From assembly GCA_963820995.1 (NCBI GenBank), contig CAWGCL010000008.1, positions 186,001 through 250,000 of the forward strand: 64,000 nucleotides of DNA. Direction: 5' to 3'. The stretch is from JAGTVG01 sp963820995. Lineage in GTDB: Bacteria; Bacteroidota; Bacteroidia; Cytophagales; Cyclobacteriaceae. Position numbers and translations under genes: made by a program. The stretch's first letter is position 1, and each line of letters opens with the position of its first letter. Below, one piece after another: positions 9,421 through 18,454 of this stretch. The notes beneath the pieces are model-generated. The model was given only the letters and a program-made list of their open reading frames with translations, was not told the origin of the DNA and ran no database searches.

Positions 9421-10794
9421 TTATTTAGAAGTTTTTATGGTAGAACCCGTTGATTTAATGATACTCTTTACTTCAGCCATATTGACTACCGGGAAAAATT
9501 TGGCAAACAACAGGAAGCAGGTAAAGAAGAATCCAAGAGAGAAAAGGTATTCACCCACATCATAAAAGGTCGGGTAAAACATGGCCCAACTTGATGGGAG
9601 ATAATCCCTGTGTAAGGATGTTACTATAATCACAAACCTTTCAAACCACATCCCTATATTCACAACAATAGATAGTATGAATGAAGCGACTATACTTGTT
9701 CGTATCTTTCTGATCCAGAACAATTGAGGGGATATTACGTTACAGGTCATCATCGTCCAGTATGCCCACCAGTAAGGACCTGTGGCTCTGTTCAGGAAGG
9801 CATATTGTTCTGCCGGCACTCCTGAATACCAGGAAATGAATAATTCCGTCAGGTATGCAACACCTACTATCGATCCGGTGATAATGATGATGATGTTCAT
9901 CAATTCTATATGATATATGGTAATATAATCCTTCAGGTTCATCACATGCCGTGCTACGATCATTAATGTCATCACCATGGCAAATCCAGAGAAAATAGCG
10001 CCGGAAACAAAATAAGGTGGAAATATGGTTGTATGCCATCCCGGAATAACTGAAGTGGCAAAGTCAAAAGATACGATGGTATGCACAGATAATACAAGTG
10101 GTGTAGCCAGACCGGCAAGTATCAGAGCAACAGATTCATACCTTGACCAGGTCTTTGCGGCTCCATCCCAGCCAAAGCTTAAGGCGCCATAGATCAATTT
10201 CGATATCTTATTCTTGGCCCGGTCACGTATTGTTGCAAAATCAGGTATCAGTCCGATATACCAGAATACTGCTGAAACTGTAAAATAGGTACTGATCGCA
10301 AACACATCCCAAAGTAAAGGGGAATTAAAATTAACCCATAAGGATCCAAATGTATTGGGTAAAGGCAGCGCCCAGTAAAAACCAAGCCATAACCTGCCCA
10401 TATGAAAGCCAGGGAACATCATTGCACATATCACAGCAAAGATGGTCATAGCTTCTGCAGCCCTGTTGATTGACATTCTCCACCTTTGCCTGAAAAGCAG
10501 TAGAATGGCTGAAATTAGGGTACCGGCGTGACCAATACCGACCCACCAGACGAAGTTTGTAATATCCCAGGCCCAGCCAACTGTCTTATTCAGTCCCCAG
10601 ACACCAATTCCTTCCCATAATAAAACGACAGTTGCATACAGGCCTATTGCTAGTACTGTTAGCGATATGGCCATTCCCATTAACCAGGACTTCGAAGGTT
10701 TACCCTCTACCTGCCGGCAAATATCGTTGGTCACATCAGATGCTGTTTTACCACCAGTAACCAATGGTGGCCTTACCGTTGAAACTACTTCCAT
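9421..10794 (-). CDS. actC: Alternative complex III quinol-binding membrane subunit ActC
   Basis: A 457-residue NrfD/PsrC-family protein with ten membrane helices; in alternative complex III this subunit forms the quinol oxidation site next to the iron-sulfur subunit ActB. Family landmarks are VWWVGIGHAGTLISAILLL near residue 85, FPGFHMGRLWLGFYW near 128, and LSVHTIVSFDFATSVIPGWH near 235. It begins nine bases after actB and runs directly into actD. The C-terminal 30 residues are polar and cytoplasmic or periplasmic. Confidence 0.93.
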   Translation of the reverse strand: MEVVSTVRPPLVTGGKTASDVTNDICRQVEGKPSKSWLMGMAISLTVLAIGLYATVVLLWEGIGVWGLNKTVGWAWDITNFVWWVGIGHAGTLISAILLLFRQRWRMSINRAAEAMTIFAVICAMMFPGFHMGRLWLGFYWALPLPNTFGSLWVNFNSPLLWDVFAISTYFTVSAVFWYIGLIPDFATIRDRAKNKISKLIYGALSFGWDGAAKTWSRYESVALILAGLATPLVLSVHTIVSFDFATSVIPGWHTTIFPPYFVSGAIFSGFAMVMTLMIVARHVMNLKDYITIYHIELMNIIIIITGSIVGVAYLTELFISWYSGVPAEQYAFLNRATGPYWWAYWTMMTCNVISPQLFWIRKIRTSIVASFILSIVVNIGMWFERFVIIVTSLHRDYLPSSWAMFYPTFYDVGEYLFSLGFFFTCFLLFAKFFPVVNMAEVKSIIKSTGSTIKTSK

Positions 10795-10803
10795 ATGTGG
10801 TTA

Positions 10804-13800
10804 TTAGGCATTTTTATCTTCTAAATCCTTATTTCTAATTTTTGTAGTATAAAATACATTAGGCCGAACCCCAATCTCTTCCAATACCGTATATATCCTG
10901 TCTTCCTGGATAACTTTGTTCCCATCCTGTTCTTTGACTTTCATCATTTTATTGATCCTGCTGTTTGGGTCATTCAGATCTCCAAAAACAAGGGCTTCGG
11001 ATGGGCAGGATTCTGCGCAAGCCACATTGATCTCTCCATCTAAAGGCCTTCTGCCTTCCAATTTTGCTTCAAGCTTGCCGTATTGTATCCTTTGAATACA
11101 GAAAGAGCATTTTTCCATTACACCTCTTGACCGGACTACTACGTCCGGATTCAATACCATTTTGCCAAGATCGTTGTGCATTGATGTATTCATGCTGAAC
11201 TGGTCATTATCATGATATTTAAACCAGTTGAATCTTCTTACTTTGTATGGACAGTTGTTAGCACAATACCTCGTACCTACGCATCGATTGTAGGTCATCT
11301 GATTGAGTCCCTCGGTACTATGTGTAGTAGCAGCTACCGGGCATACCGTTTCACATGGTGCGTTATTACAATGCTGGCACATCATTGGCTGATGGGTGAT
11401 CTCCGGATTTTCTGCTGCTTCTTCCAACCCAACCAGATCGTTCACCGGTGCATCACTGCTATAATACCTGTCGATCCTGATCCAATGCATATCCCGTCGG
11501 TTCAGAACTTCTTCCTTTCCAACAACCGGCACATTGTTTTCCACCTGACATGAAATGGTACAGGCAGAGCATCCGGTGCAGGAGTTCATATCGACCATTA
11601 AACCCCAGTGATGGTTGTTGTAATCATGGCCTTTCCATAGTGAGATCTTCTTTGCATCGATCTTCCCATCAACGTGGCCATCTCCCATTTTTCTATCAAG
11701 GTCCATGGACGCAGCTATATTGGCATAATGCCTTCCTGCTGCAGGATCCGCTTTATATTCTTCAAGATATGCTTCCTGGATAACATTTGTTCTACCCATA
11801 TATGTATGATGGGTCTGGGTTTGTGCGATCCTATAGGTCTCAGGAAGCGGTTCAACATTAATTCCTACTAATATTGTATTCGACCAAAAACCTCTAGAAT
11901 TATCCATCAAAGGATAGGCATCAATCCCAATATTGTTCGCAACTTTTCCAGCGTTCCTGCGACCGTATCCTAATGCAAGTCCAAGAGTTCCCCTTGCTTG
12001 TCCTGGCTGAACCAGCACCGGAACTTTTAAGGTTTTGCCCCGGACGCTTAAATTAGCTACAGGAAATTGATTGCCATCCGCACTGATCCCAAGTTCACGT
12101 GCAAGGGACTGAGGAATGGTCAGATAGTTGTCCCAGGTTGCTTTTGTTATTGGATCGGGCATCTCCTGAAGCCATGGATTGTTGGCTTGCGTACCATTTC
12201 CAATCCCAATTTTTGTATATAATACCAGCTCTAGGCCATTGCTTGATACTGAATATTTCCTTCCTATTCCCTGGGCAATCCCTTCATATGGCATATAATC
12301 GCTAAGAGATACTGAACCAGTATCATAACTGTAAAGGCCATCATGCAGGCATTGGTCCCAGAAGGTTTGAAAATCCGTAATTTTCTGTTGGGTAGGGAAA
12401 TATTTACTTTCCCATGTATTATTGAGGTATTGATAATAATCGGTCAATTCTTCTTCCATCCAGGTCAGTAATGATTCCTGTACCTGACGGGTACTGAACA
12501 ATGGCGTGATACCAGGTTGGGCGAGGCTAAGCATACCAGGAACAGGTTCAGCATCATTCCAGGATTCCAGATAATGATGATCTGGCAGGTTGTATTTTAC
12601 GACAGAAGCTGTCTCATCTTTCACCCCGGAGGTAGATATCGATAAGGATGCCTTAGATATGGATTCAGCTATTTCCGATCCTTTCGGGTGGTTGTATACC
12701 GGGTTTACATTATAAAAGATCACTCCTTCTACCTTACCTTCTCCGAGTTCTTTTACAAAGGCATCCATAGCCTGATCGTTACCCTGCTTCAGGTTCACCG
12801 GATTGCTAAGATCAATAGTTGCTCCATAATTCCCAACCATGTAATTGATGCCATTTACAAGCATTTGTACATCCGGATCATTTGATCCTGAAACAACAAG
12901 AGATTTGCCACGTGCGGACCATAATTGATCTGCAGCTTTTGCAAGGAATTTTATATCACCAGGATCAGATACTTTTATGGTCCCCTGCCCGGCTTTTGAG
13001 GCAATCAGGTTATATAGTTTTGCAATGATTAGTCCTTCCTGGGATGGTTTAATGGCAATCCTGTAATCAGCATTCGAACCAGTTAATGACATTAATGATT
13101 CATACTGGAAATGCCGGGACATCTTGCGATGTTCTTTATTGATCTTTCTGGTTTTTGCATAATCCCGGTTATATCCTACGGCGTTCAACCAGTTCCCAAG
13201 GAAGTCTGCTCCAAAACTGATTACTACATCCGCTTTGTCAAAATTATAGGTAGGGATCAATTCTTGTCCAAAATTATTTCTATTGGCTTCCCTCATTCCG
13301 TGCATAGAATCCGTATCGTAAACGATATGCTTTGTGGAGGGATATTTTTCAATAAATTCGGCTATGATATCCTTTGTAGTCGGGCTTAGTATCGAATGAC
13401 TTACAATCCGGATCTGGCCGTTTCGTTGTGCTATAGCTTTTAACTGTTTTACAATTTCCACATCAGCTACTTCCCACTCAGATTTCTCCCCACCAGCCAA
13501 TGGCCCTTTAATTCTTTCTTTATCATAAAGTGAAAGGACGGAAGCTTCAACCTGTGCACTTGTACCCCCTTTTGAAAATCCTGATAATGTATTTCCCTGG
13601 ACCTTTATTGGTCTTCCTTCTCTTGTTTTAACTACAATGCTGCAGTAATCACCTCCGACAGAATAAGTGGAAGCATAATAATTTGGCACCCCTGGCTCCA
13701 GGTTCACAGGTTTATTCAGGTAAGGTATGGCTTTACGAACAGGCGCTTCGCATGCTGCCAGAGAGGCGGCTGCTACACTGAAACCCATCATCTTCAGAAA

Positions 13801-13947
13801 ATCCCTTCTTGAACTTGAAGGCGCTGAACCGTCTTCTTTCCCTATGGGCAATTCCTGAGGGAATTCCCTGTCCGCATATTTAATATACTCCGGGTCATTT
13901 TTCAGTTGCTCAAGTCCGTTCCAGTACCTTTTTTTATTTTCTTCCAT
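10804..13947 (-). CDS. actB: Alternative complex III iron-sulfur subunit ActB (molybdopterin-oxidoreductase-like)
   Basis: A 1047-residue exported subunit. A twin-arginine motif SSRRDFLKMMGF at residues about 44-55 is followed by a hydrophobic stretch ending in AAC, so Tat export and possibly lipid anchoring are likely. Residues about 75-740 form the molybdopterin-oxidoreductase-like part, which in ActB proteins carries no molybdenum cofactor. Residues about 780-1000 form a four-cluster ferredoxin-like part: CTGCSACTISC, CQHCNNAPCETVC, CVGTRYCANNC and CSFCIQRI with later CAESC. It passes electrons from quinol at ActC to the hemes of ActA. It sits between actA (26 bp) and actC (9 bp). Confidence 0.95.
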   Translation of the reverse strand: MEENKKRYWNGLEQLKNDPEYIKYADREFPQELPIGKEDGSAPSSSRRDFLKMMGFSVAAASLAACEAPVRKAIPYLNKPVNLEPGVPNYYASTYSVGGDYCSIVVKTREGRPIKVQGNTLSGFSKGGTSAQVEASVLSLYDKERIKGPLAGGEKSEWEVADVEIVKQLKAIAQRNGQIRIVSHSILSPTTKDIIAEFIEKYPSTKHIVYDTDSMHGMREANRNNFGQELIPTYNFDKADVVISFGADFLGNWLNAVGYNRDYAKTRKINKEHRKMSRHFQYESLMSLTGSNADYRIAIKPSQEGLIIAKLYNLIASKAGQGTIKVSDPGDIKFLAKAADQLWSARGKSLVVSGSNDPDVQMLVNGINYMVGNYGATIDLSNPVNLKQGNDQAMDAFVKELGEGKVEGVIFYNVNPVYNHPKGSEIAESISKASLSISTSGVKDETASVVKYNLPDHHYLESWNDAEPVPGMLSLAQPGITPLFSTRQVQESLLTWMEEELTDYYQYLNNTWESKYFPTQQKITDFQTFWDQCLHDGLYSYDTGSVSLSDYMPYEGIAQGIGRKYSVSSNGLELVLYTKIGIGNGTQANNPWLQEMPDPITKATWDNYLTIPQSLARELGISADGNQFPVANLSVRGKTLKVPVLVQPGQARGTLGLALGYGRRNAGKVANNIGIDAYPLMDNSRGFWSNTILVGINVEPLPETYRIAQTQTHHTYMGRTNVIQEAYLEEYKADPAAGRHYANIAASMDLDRKMGDGHVDGKIDAKKISLWKGHDYNNHHWGLMVDMNSCTGCSACTISCQVENNVPVVGKEEVLNRRDMHWIRIDRYYSSDAPVNDLVGLEEAAENPEITHQPMMCQHCNNAPCETVCPVAATTHSTEGLNQMTYNRCVGTRYCANNCPYKVRRFNWFKYHDNDQFSMNTSMHNDLGKMVLNPDVVVRSRGVMEKCSFCIQRIQYGKLEAKLEGRRPLDGEINVACAESCPSEALVFGDLNDPNSRINKMMKVKEQDGNKVIQEDRIYTVLEEIGVRPNVFYTTKIRNKDLEDKNA

Positions 13948-13973
13948 GAATTAATTAAATTCTGAATAAATCT

Positions 13974-15299
13974 TTAATAATGACATTTTGAACATTCTAA
14001 ACCACCTATATCCGCTACAACCATATCGTCTTTACTAACGGTCTTATGCAGTTCAACCAACTGATCATAATATCCATTATCAGTCTGGATAACTGTTTCT
14101 CTGTGACAATCAATACACCATCCCATGGTCAGGGTATTCTGTTGCCGTACCACTTCCATGGTTTCAATAGGACCATGGCAATCCTGGCATATGATATTTC
14201 CTACTTTATAATGTTGAGCATGATTGAAATAAGCCAGGTCTGGAAGGTTATGTACCCGTACCCACTCGATCGGCCTGTTGTTTTCAATGGCATCATATAT
14301 CTTTTGTATCTCTTCTGAAGGTTGATCAGCTCCTATCACCTTTACAATAGCACTGTGGCAGTTCATACATACACTGGCTGATGGGATATTGGCTTGCCGG
14401 CTGGTAGCCACACCTGTATGACAATATTCGCACTGAATTTGATAATCACCTGCATGTACTTTATGAGAATATGCGATTGGCTGTGTCGGTGAGTAATCTT
14501 GCTGTATTCCTACTGAATAAAGACCGTCGATTACTGATTTCATCATAATGGCAACAAAAATAAAAGATACAAAGCCTACGAATGCTGGAGACCGTACCAG
14601 GTTGGCTATATTAAACCGCTGTTCAATGACTTCAAGTTCACTTTCATCAAGACCTTTTTTCTGCTTCATGAACCGGGTCAGGGTCTGAACCAGCATCACA
14701 AGAACAATAAGTATTAAGATGAGTACTATGATAAGTCCGGTCATAGCAGCAATTAGAAATCCTGATGAAATAGACAAACCAGCGGGAGCTGCTCCTGCTT
14801 CACCAGCGGGGCCTCCCATATCCATTGCGGCAGCAGGAGGATTTAAAGTCTGATCTTTTACATAGGAAAGAATGGCAAGCACCTCGTCATCTGAAAGATC
14901 ATGAGAGGGCATTTGAGTTTTGTTATATTGTTCATATAACTGGACTGCGTAAGCATCACCACTCTCAATTACTTTTTGAGAATTCTGTACAAATGTAATA
15001 ATCCATGGGATTTCAAGTCTTTCATAAATACCTGCAAGGGCAGGTCCTATTACCTGCTTGTCCACAGCATGGCATACCTTGCAATAATTATTAAATAAGG
15101 TCTCTCCGGCATCGATAATATCCGGGTCAGCTGAGATCCCATCATCAGGTGCTGCGGAACTTACAATGGCAGTACTGTCAGCGGCTTCCTGTGCATGGAC
15201 AGATATCGTTGAAAATGAAACAATTAAGCCGGCAAATAATATGAATGCTAAAACTATATGACCTCTCCTATTAAGCAGGCAGCTTATGTCTTCTAACAT
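13974..15299 (-). CDS. actA: Alternative complex III multiheme cytochrome c ActA, with N-terminal monoheme domain
   Basis: A 441-residue cytochrome with six CxxCH motifs. A signal sequence ends near residue 36 (VHAQE). Residues about 60-150 form a class I cytochrome c domain (CKVCH at 73-77, probable axial Met130). Two membrane helices follow at about 181-204 and 238-254. The C-terminal part carries five further hemes (CEYCH 290, CMNCH 311, CQDCH 371, CIDCH 395, CSKCH 436), the usual ActA pentaheme part. The extra N-terminal domain probably relays electrons towards cytochrome oxidase, whose subunit II has no heme domain. It is the first gene of the respiratory operon, 34 bp after a good promoter. 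Confidence 0.93.
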   Translation of the reverse strand: MLEDISCLLNRRGHIVLAFILFAGLIVSFSTISVHAQEAADSTAIVSSAAPDDGISADPDIIDAGETLFNNYCKVCHAVDKQVIGPALAGIYERLEIPWIITFVQNSQKVIESGDAYAVQLYEQYNKTQMPSHDLSDDEVLAILSYVKDQTLNPPAAAMDMGGPAGEAGAAPAGLSISSGFLIAAMTGLIIVLILILIVLVMLVQTLTRFMKQKKGLDESELEVIEQRFNIANLVRSPAFVGFVSFIFVAIMMKSVIDGLYSVGIQQDYSPTQPIAYSHKVHAGDYQIQCEYCHTGVATSRQANIPSASVCMNCHSAIVKVIGADQPSEEIQKIYDAIENNRPIEWVRVHNLPDLAYFNHAQHYKVGNIICQDCHGPIETMEVVRQQNTLTMGWCIDCHRETVIQTDNGYYDQLVELHKTVSKDDMVVADIGGLECSKCHY

Positions 15300-15332
15300 A
15301 CTAGATATTTATTTCAAAATAATTAATTGGCA

Positions 15333-15363
15333 CAAAACTAACATTACCAACCTAATTTCCAAA
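15333..15363 (-). promoter_or_regulatory. Bacteroidota-type promoter of the respiratory operon
   Basis: On the minus strand a TTTG box (15360-15363) is followed, after exactly 19 bases, by TAGTTTTG (15333-15340). This matches the Bacteroidota sigma-ABfr consensus TTTG-N19-21-TAnnTTTG. Transcription should start about 7 bases further on, leaving a leader of roughly 25-30 nt before the actA start at 15299. No operator is evident. Confidence 0.65.
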
Positions 15364-15595
15364 CAAACTGGAAAAAGAACACCCTCCCCCGAAAACTATC
15401 CACAAAAATGAATTTATAATTTAAAATAATTAAAACTTCATATTAAGAAATTTTTTAATGTCTCAATTTAGAATTATTCTAAATAAATATATTGTAATTA
15501 TGGGATTTTTCCGTTGAACCATAACTTATATGTGTTTAAAAACAATCTATTTGAAATACTGTTTTGAAAATAATGATTAGGTGTTCATGTTTTTA

Positions 15596-15603
15596 TAACT
15601 TTG
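15596..15603 (+). promoter_or_regulatory. Possible -7 promoter box for aconitase
   Basis: TAACTTTG matches the Bacteroidota -7 consensus TAnnTTTG and lies 35 bp before the aconitase start. No TTTG box is seen 19-21 bases upstream, so only half of the promoter is supported. The rest of 15364-15595 is AT-rich and I see no gene, hairpin or repeat in it. Confidence 0.35.
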
Positions 15604-15637
15604 CTTAGATTAACAATTTAAAGTAAACGCATATTTT

Positions 15638-17905
15638 ATGGCCTTCGATATTGATATGATTAAAGCTGTATATGCCCGAATGGGTAATCGCATAGATGCA
15701 GCAAGAACACTATTAGGTAAGCCAATGAGCCTGGCTGAAAAGATTTTATACGCACACCTGTTCAAAGGAAATCCTGATTCCATTTTTGAGAGAGGAAAGT
15801 CATATGTTGACTTTGCCCCTGACAGGGTCGCTATGCAAGATGCTACCGCCCAGATGGCCTTATTACAATTTATGCAGGCAGGCAAGGAAAAAGCTGCAGT
15901 TCCTTCCACCGTACATTGCGACCATCTTATTCTGGCAAAGAAAGGAGCTTATGAAGATCTGAAAAATTCAATTTCAGCCAGCAAAGAAGTATTTGATTTT
16001 CTGGCTTCTGTTTCAAACAAATATGGTATTGGATTCTGGAAGCCAGGTGCAGGAATAATCCATCAGGTAGTACTTGAGAATTATGCATTCCCTGGTGGAA
16101 TGATGATCGGTACAGATTCACATACCGTAAATGCAGGTGGACTTGGAATGATTGCCATTGGTGTCGGGGGTGCTGACGCTGTAGACGTAATGGCCGGGAT
16201 GCCCTGGGAGCTGAAATTTCCAAAGCTGATAGGTGTTAAGCTTACAGGCAAAATGGGTGGCTGGACCGCAGCAAAAGATGTGATCTTAAAGGTAGCAGGT
16301 ATTCTCACTGTAAAAGGAGGAACCGGATCGATCGTTGAATATTTTGGTGAAGGGGCGCAGAGTATTTCCTGTACCGGTAAAGGCACTATATGTAATATGG
16401 GGGCTGAGATAGGTGCTACTACATCAACTTTTGGATATGACGAATCCATGGAAAGATATCTTAGGGCTACAGGGCGTGATGACGTTGCCGATGAAGCTGA
16501 GAAGGTAAAATCTTATTTGACAGCTGATCCGGAGGTATATGCAGATCCTGAAAAATACTTCGACCAGGTCATTGAAATCAACCTGACAGAACTCGAACCC
16601 CATCTGAATGGACCGTTTACCCCAGACCGGGCCACCCCTATATCTCAAATGGCCGAGGAAGCCGAAAAAAACGGATGGCCAACAAAAGTAGAAGTTGGAT
16701 TGATTGGAAGTTGTACCAACTCATCCTATGAAGATATTTCAAGAGCAGCTTCAGTAGCCATTCAAGCTGTTGAGAAAAATTTAAAGACGAAGGCCAAATT
16801 TACCATTACTCCCGGATCTGAACAGGTTCGATACACTATTGAGCGGGATGGATTTATAAATATTTTTGATAAAATTGGAGCAAGTGTTTTTGCCAATGCC
16901 TGTGGCCCATGCATTGGACAATGGGACCGCGATGGTGCAGATAAAAAGGAGAAGAATACTATTGTACATTCCTTTAACCGAAACTTTTCTAAAAGAGCGG
17001 ATGGTAATCCAAACACTTACGCTTTTGTAGCCTCACCGGAAATGGTAACTGCTCTGGCGATTGCGGGCGATCTCAGGTTTAACCCTATAAAAGACAAACT
17101 GGTCAATGCAAATGGCGAGAAGGTAATGTTATCAGAACCTACAGGTGAGGAATTGCCTGCAAATGGATTTGCAGTGGATGATCCTGGTTATCTTGCACCA
17201 GCAGAGGATGGTTCTGGAGTAGAAGTAATCGTAAGACCTGACAGCAAACGATTGCAATTATTAAATCCTTTTATGCCCTGGGATGGACAAAATCTTCTGG
17301 GATTAAAAGTATTAATCAAGGCTGAGGGTAAATGTACAACAGATCATATTTCAATGGCCGGCCCCTGGCTCAGGTTCCGCGGGCATCTTGACAATATATC
17401 TGATAATACCTTAACAGGAGCTGTTAATGCTTTCAATAAAGAAACCAATAGTGTAAAAAATCAATTTACTGGAGAATATGGCCCAGTACCAGACACTCAG
17501 AGGGCTTATAAGGAAAAAGGTATCTCTACCATCGTTATTGGAGACCATAATTATGGAGAAGGGTCCTCCAGAGAGCATGCTGCCATGCAACCCCGGCACC
17601 TTGGTGTAAGGGTGGTACTGGTGAAGTCTTTTGCACGTATTCATGAGACCAATCTCAAAAAACAAGGGATGCTTGCACTGGTGTTTCAAAATGAATCGGA
17701 TTATGATAAGATAAAGGAAGACGATAACATAGATATTGTAGATCTGAAATCATTCGTTCCAGAAAAACCTTTAACCCTTGTTGTACACCATAAAGATGGC
17801 TCAGAGGATACAATTATTGCGAACCATACATATAATCAAGCCCAAATCGACTGGTTTAAAGCTGGTTCGGCATTGAATCTTATAAAAGCGAAAGAGGGTA
17901 AATAA
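15638..17905 (+). CDS. Aconitate hydratase (mitochondrial type)
   Basis: A 755-residue aconitase that interconverts citrate and isocitrate in the TCA cycle. The [4Fe-4S] cluster ligands are Cys359 (GSCTNSS), Cys422 and Cys425 (ACGPCIGQ), within one residue of the numbering of mitochondrial aconitase. Other active-site stretches are HCDHLI near residue 90, GTDSHTVNAGGLG near 155, and SREHAAMQPRHLG with the catalytic serine at 644 in the swivel domain. The length is that of the mitochondrial-type enzyme, shorter than AcnA/IRP and AcnB. It stands alone, divergent from the respiratory operon, and ends before a strong terminator. Confidence 0.96.
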   Translation: MAFDIDMIKAVYARMGNRIDAARTLLGKPMSLAEKILYAHLFKGNPDSIFERGKSYVDFAPDRVAMQDATAQMALLQFMQAGKEKAAVPSTVHCDHLILAKKGAYEDLKNSISASKEVFDFLASVSNKYGIGFWKPGAGIIHQVVLENYAFPGGMMIGTDSHTVNAGGLGMIAIGVGGADAVDVMAGMPWELKFPKLIGVKLTGKMGGWTAAKDVILKVAGILTVKGGTGSIVEYFGEGAQSISCTGKGTICNMGAEIGATTSTFGYDESMERYLRATGRDDVADEAEKVKSYLTADPEVYADPEKYFDQVIEINLTELEPHLNGPFTPDRATPISQMAEEAEKNGWPTKVEVGLIGSCTNSSYEDISRAASVAIQAVEKNLKTKAKFTITPGSEQVRYTIERDGFINIFDKIGASVFANACGPCIGQWDRDGADKKEKNTIVHSFNRNFSKRADGNPNTYAFVASPEMVTALAIAGDLRFNPIKDKLVNANGEKVMLSEPTGEELPANGFAVDDPGYLAPAEDGSGVEVIVRPDSKRLQLLNPFMPWDGQNLLGLKVLIKAEGKCTTDHISMAGPWLRFRGHLDNISDNTLTGAVNAFNKETNSVKNQFTGEYGPVPDTQRAYKEKGISTIVIGDHNYGEGSSREHAAMQPRHLGVRVVLVKSFARIHETNLKKQGMLALVFQNESDYDKIKEDDNIDIVDLKSFVPEKPLTLVVHHKDGSEDTIIANHTYNQAQIDWFKAGSALNLIKAKEGK

Positions 17906-18016
17906 TCTGAGGATGGTAATATTCATATGTTAATTACAATCCGGCATCGGAATATTAACCCATATCAACTTTTACAGAAGAAAAGAATGATATCTTAAAA
18001 AATAGATATACGCAAT

Positions 18017-18057
18017 AAAAGTAAGAGGTTGTTTTAAGAGCAACCTCTTTTACTTTT
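18017..18057 (+). terminator. Rho-independent terminator after aconitase
   Basis: The arms GAGGTTG (18025-18031) and CAACCTC (18041-18047) enclose a 9-base loop. The stem is extended by an A-rich left flank (AAAAGTAA) that pairs with TTTTACTTTT on the right. The T-rich tail follows directly. Because both flanks are A/T-rich it may act in both directions. Confidence 0.8.
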
Positions 18058-18284
18058 GTCCCAGACCGAATATTTAGGTTAATTTGAATAGTTAGACTAA
18101 TCATTTTGACCTAGGAAACGAGAGAAGGCAGCCTCAGATAGGTTTTATCCATATCGTAAAAAAGGAATCTCTGTTTCCATTTTGTTTCTCTTCAGAGTCT
18201 GGACAGTACTTAAAGCTATCACTTAGATAAGCACGTGTAAATCAAAAGGCAAGACGGTGGAGAAAATAAGGTCTAAGAACCTAA

Positions 18285-18446
18285 AACATCAATACTATAC
18301 ATCAAGATCTTGTCAGACAATCAGTAGGCATTGACATCTCCAAGGACAGTTTCACTGTCTGCATTTGCAGCCGTTTTAAATCAGACAAAACCCAATCAAT
18401 ATTAGGTTTCTTTGGAAATCATACCTTTATTGACATTTGGGATTAG
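18285..18446 (+). pseudogene. IS110-family transposase remnant (N-terminal fragment)
   Basis: This stop-to-stop stretch encodes IHQDLVRQSVGIDISKDSF followed by TVCIC, the RNase H-like (DEDD) start of IS110-family transposases, where the aspartate of VGIDISKD is a catalytic residue. The frame ends at a stop after about 50 codons, no usable start codon remains, and the rest of the transposase is missing; homology seems to break off near 18400-18430. No inverted repeats are visible, as expected for IS110. The stretch 17906-18284 otherwise holds the aconitase terminator and AT-rich sequence with no recognisable gene, some of which may be the left end of the same dead element. Confidence 0.65.
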
Positions 18447-18454
18447 CCTCTTAT

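Noticed and set aside
15300..15637. Possible regulator site between the respiratory operon and aconitase
   Set aside because: Apart from promoter elements, the AT-rich sequence shows no palindrome or repeat strong enough to call an operator.
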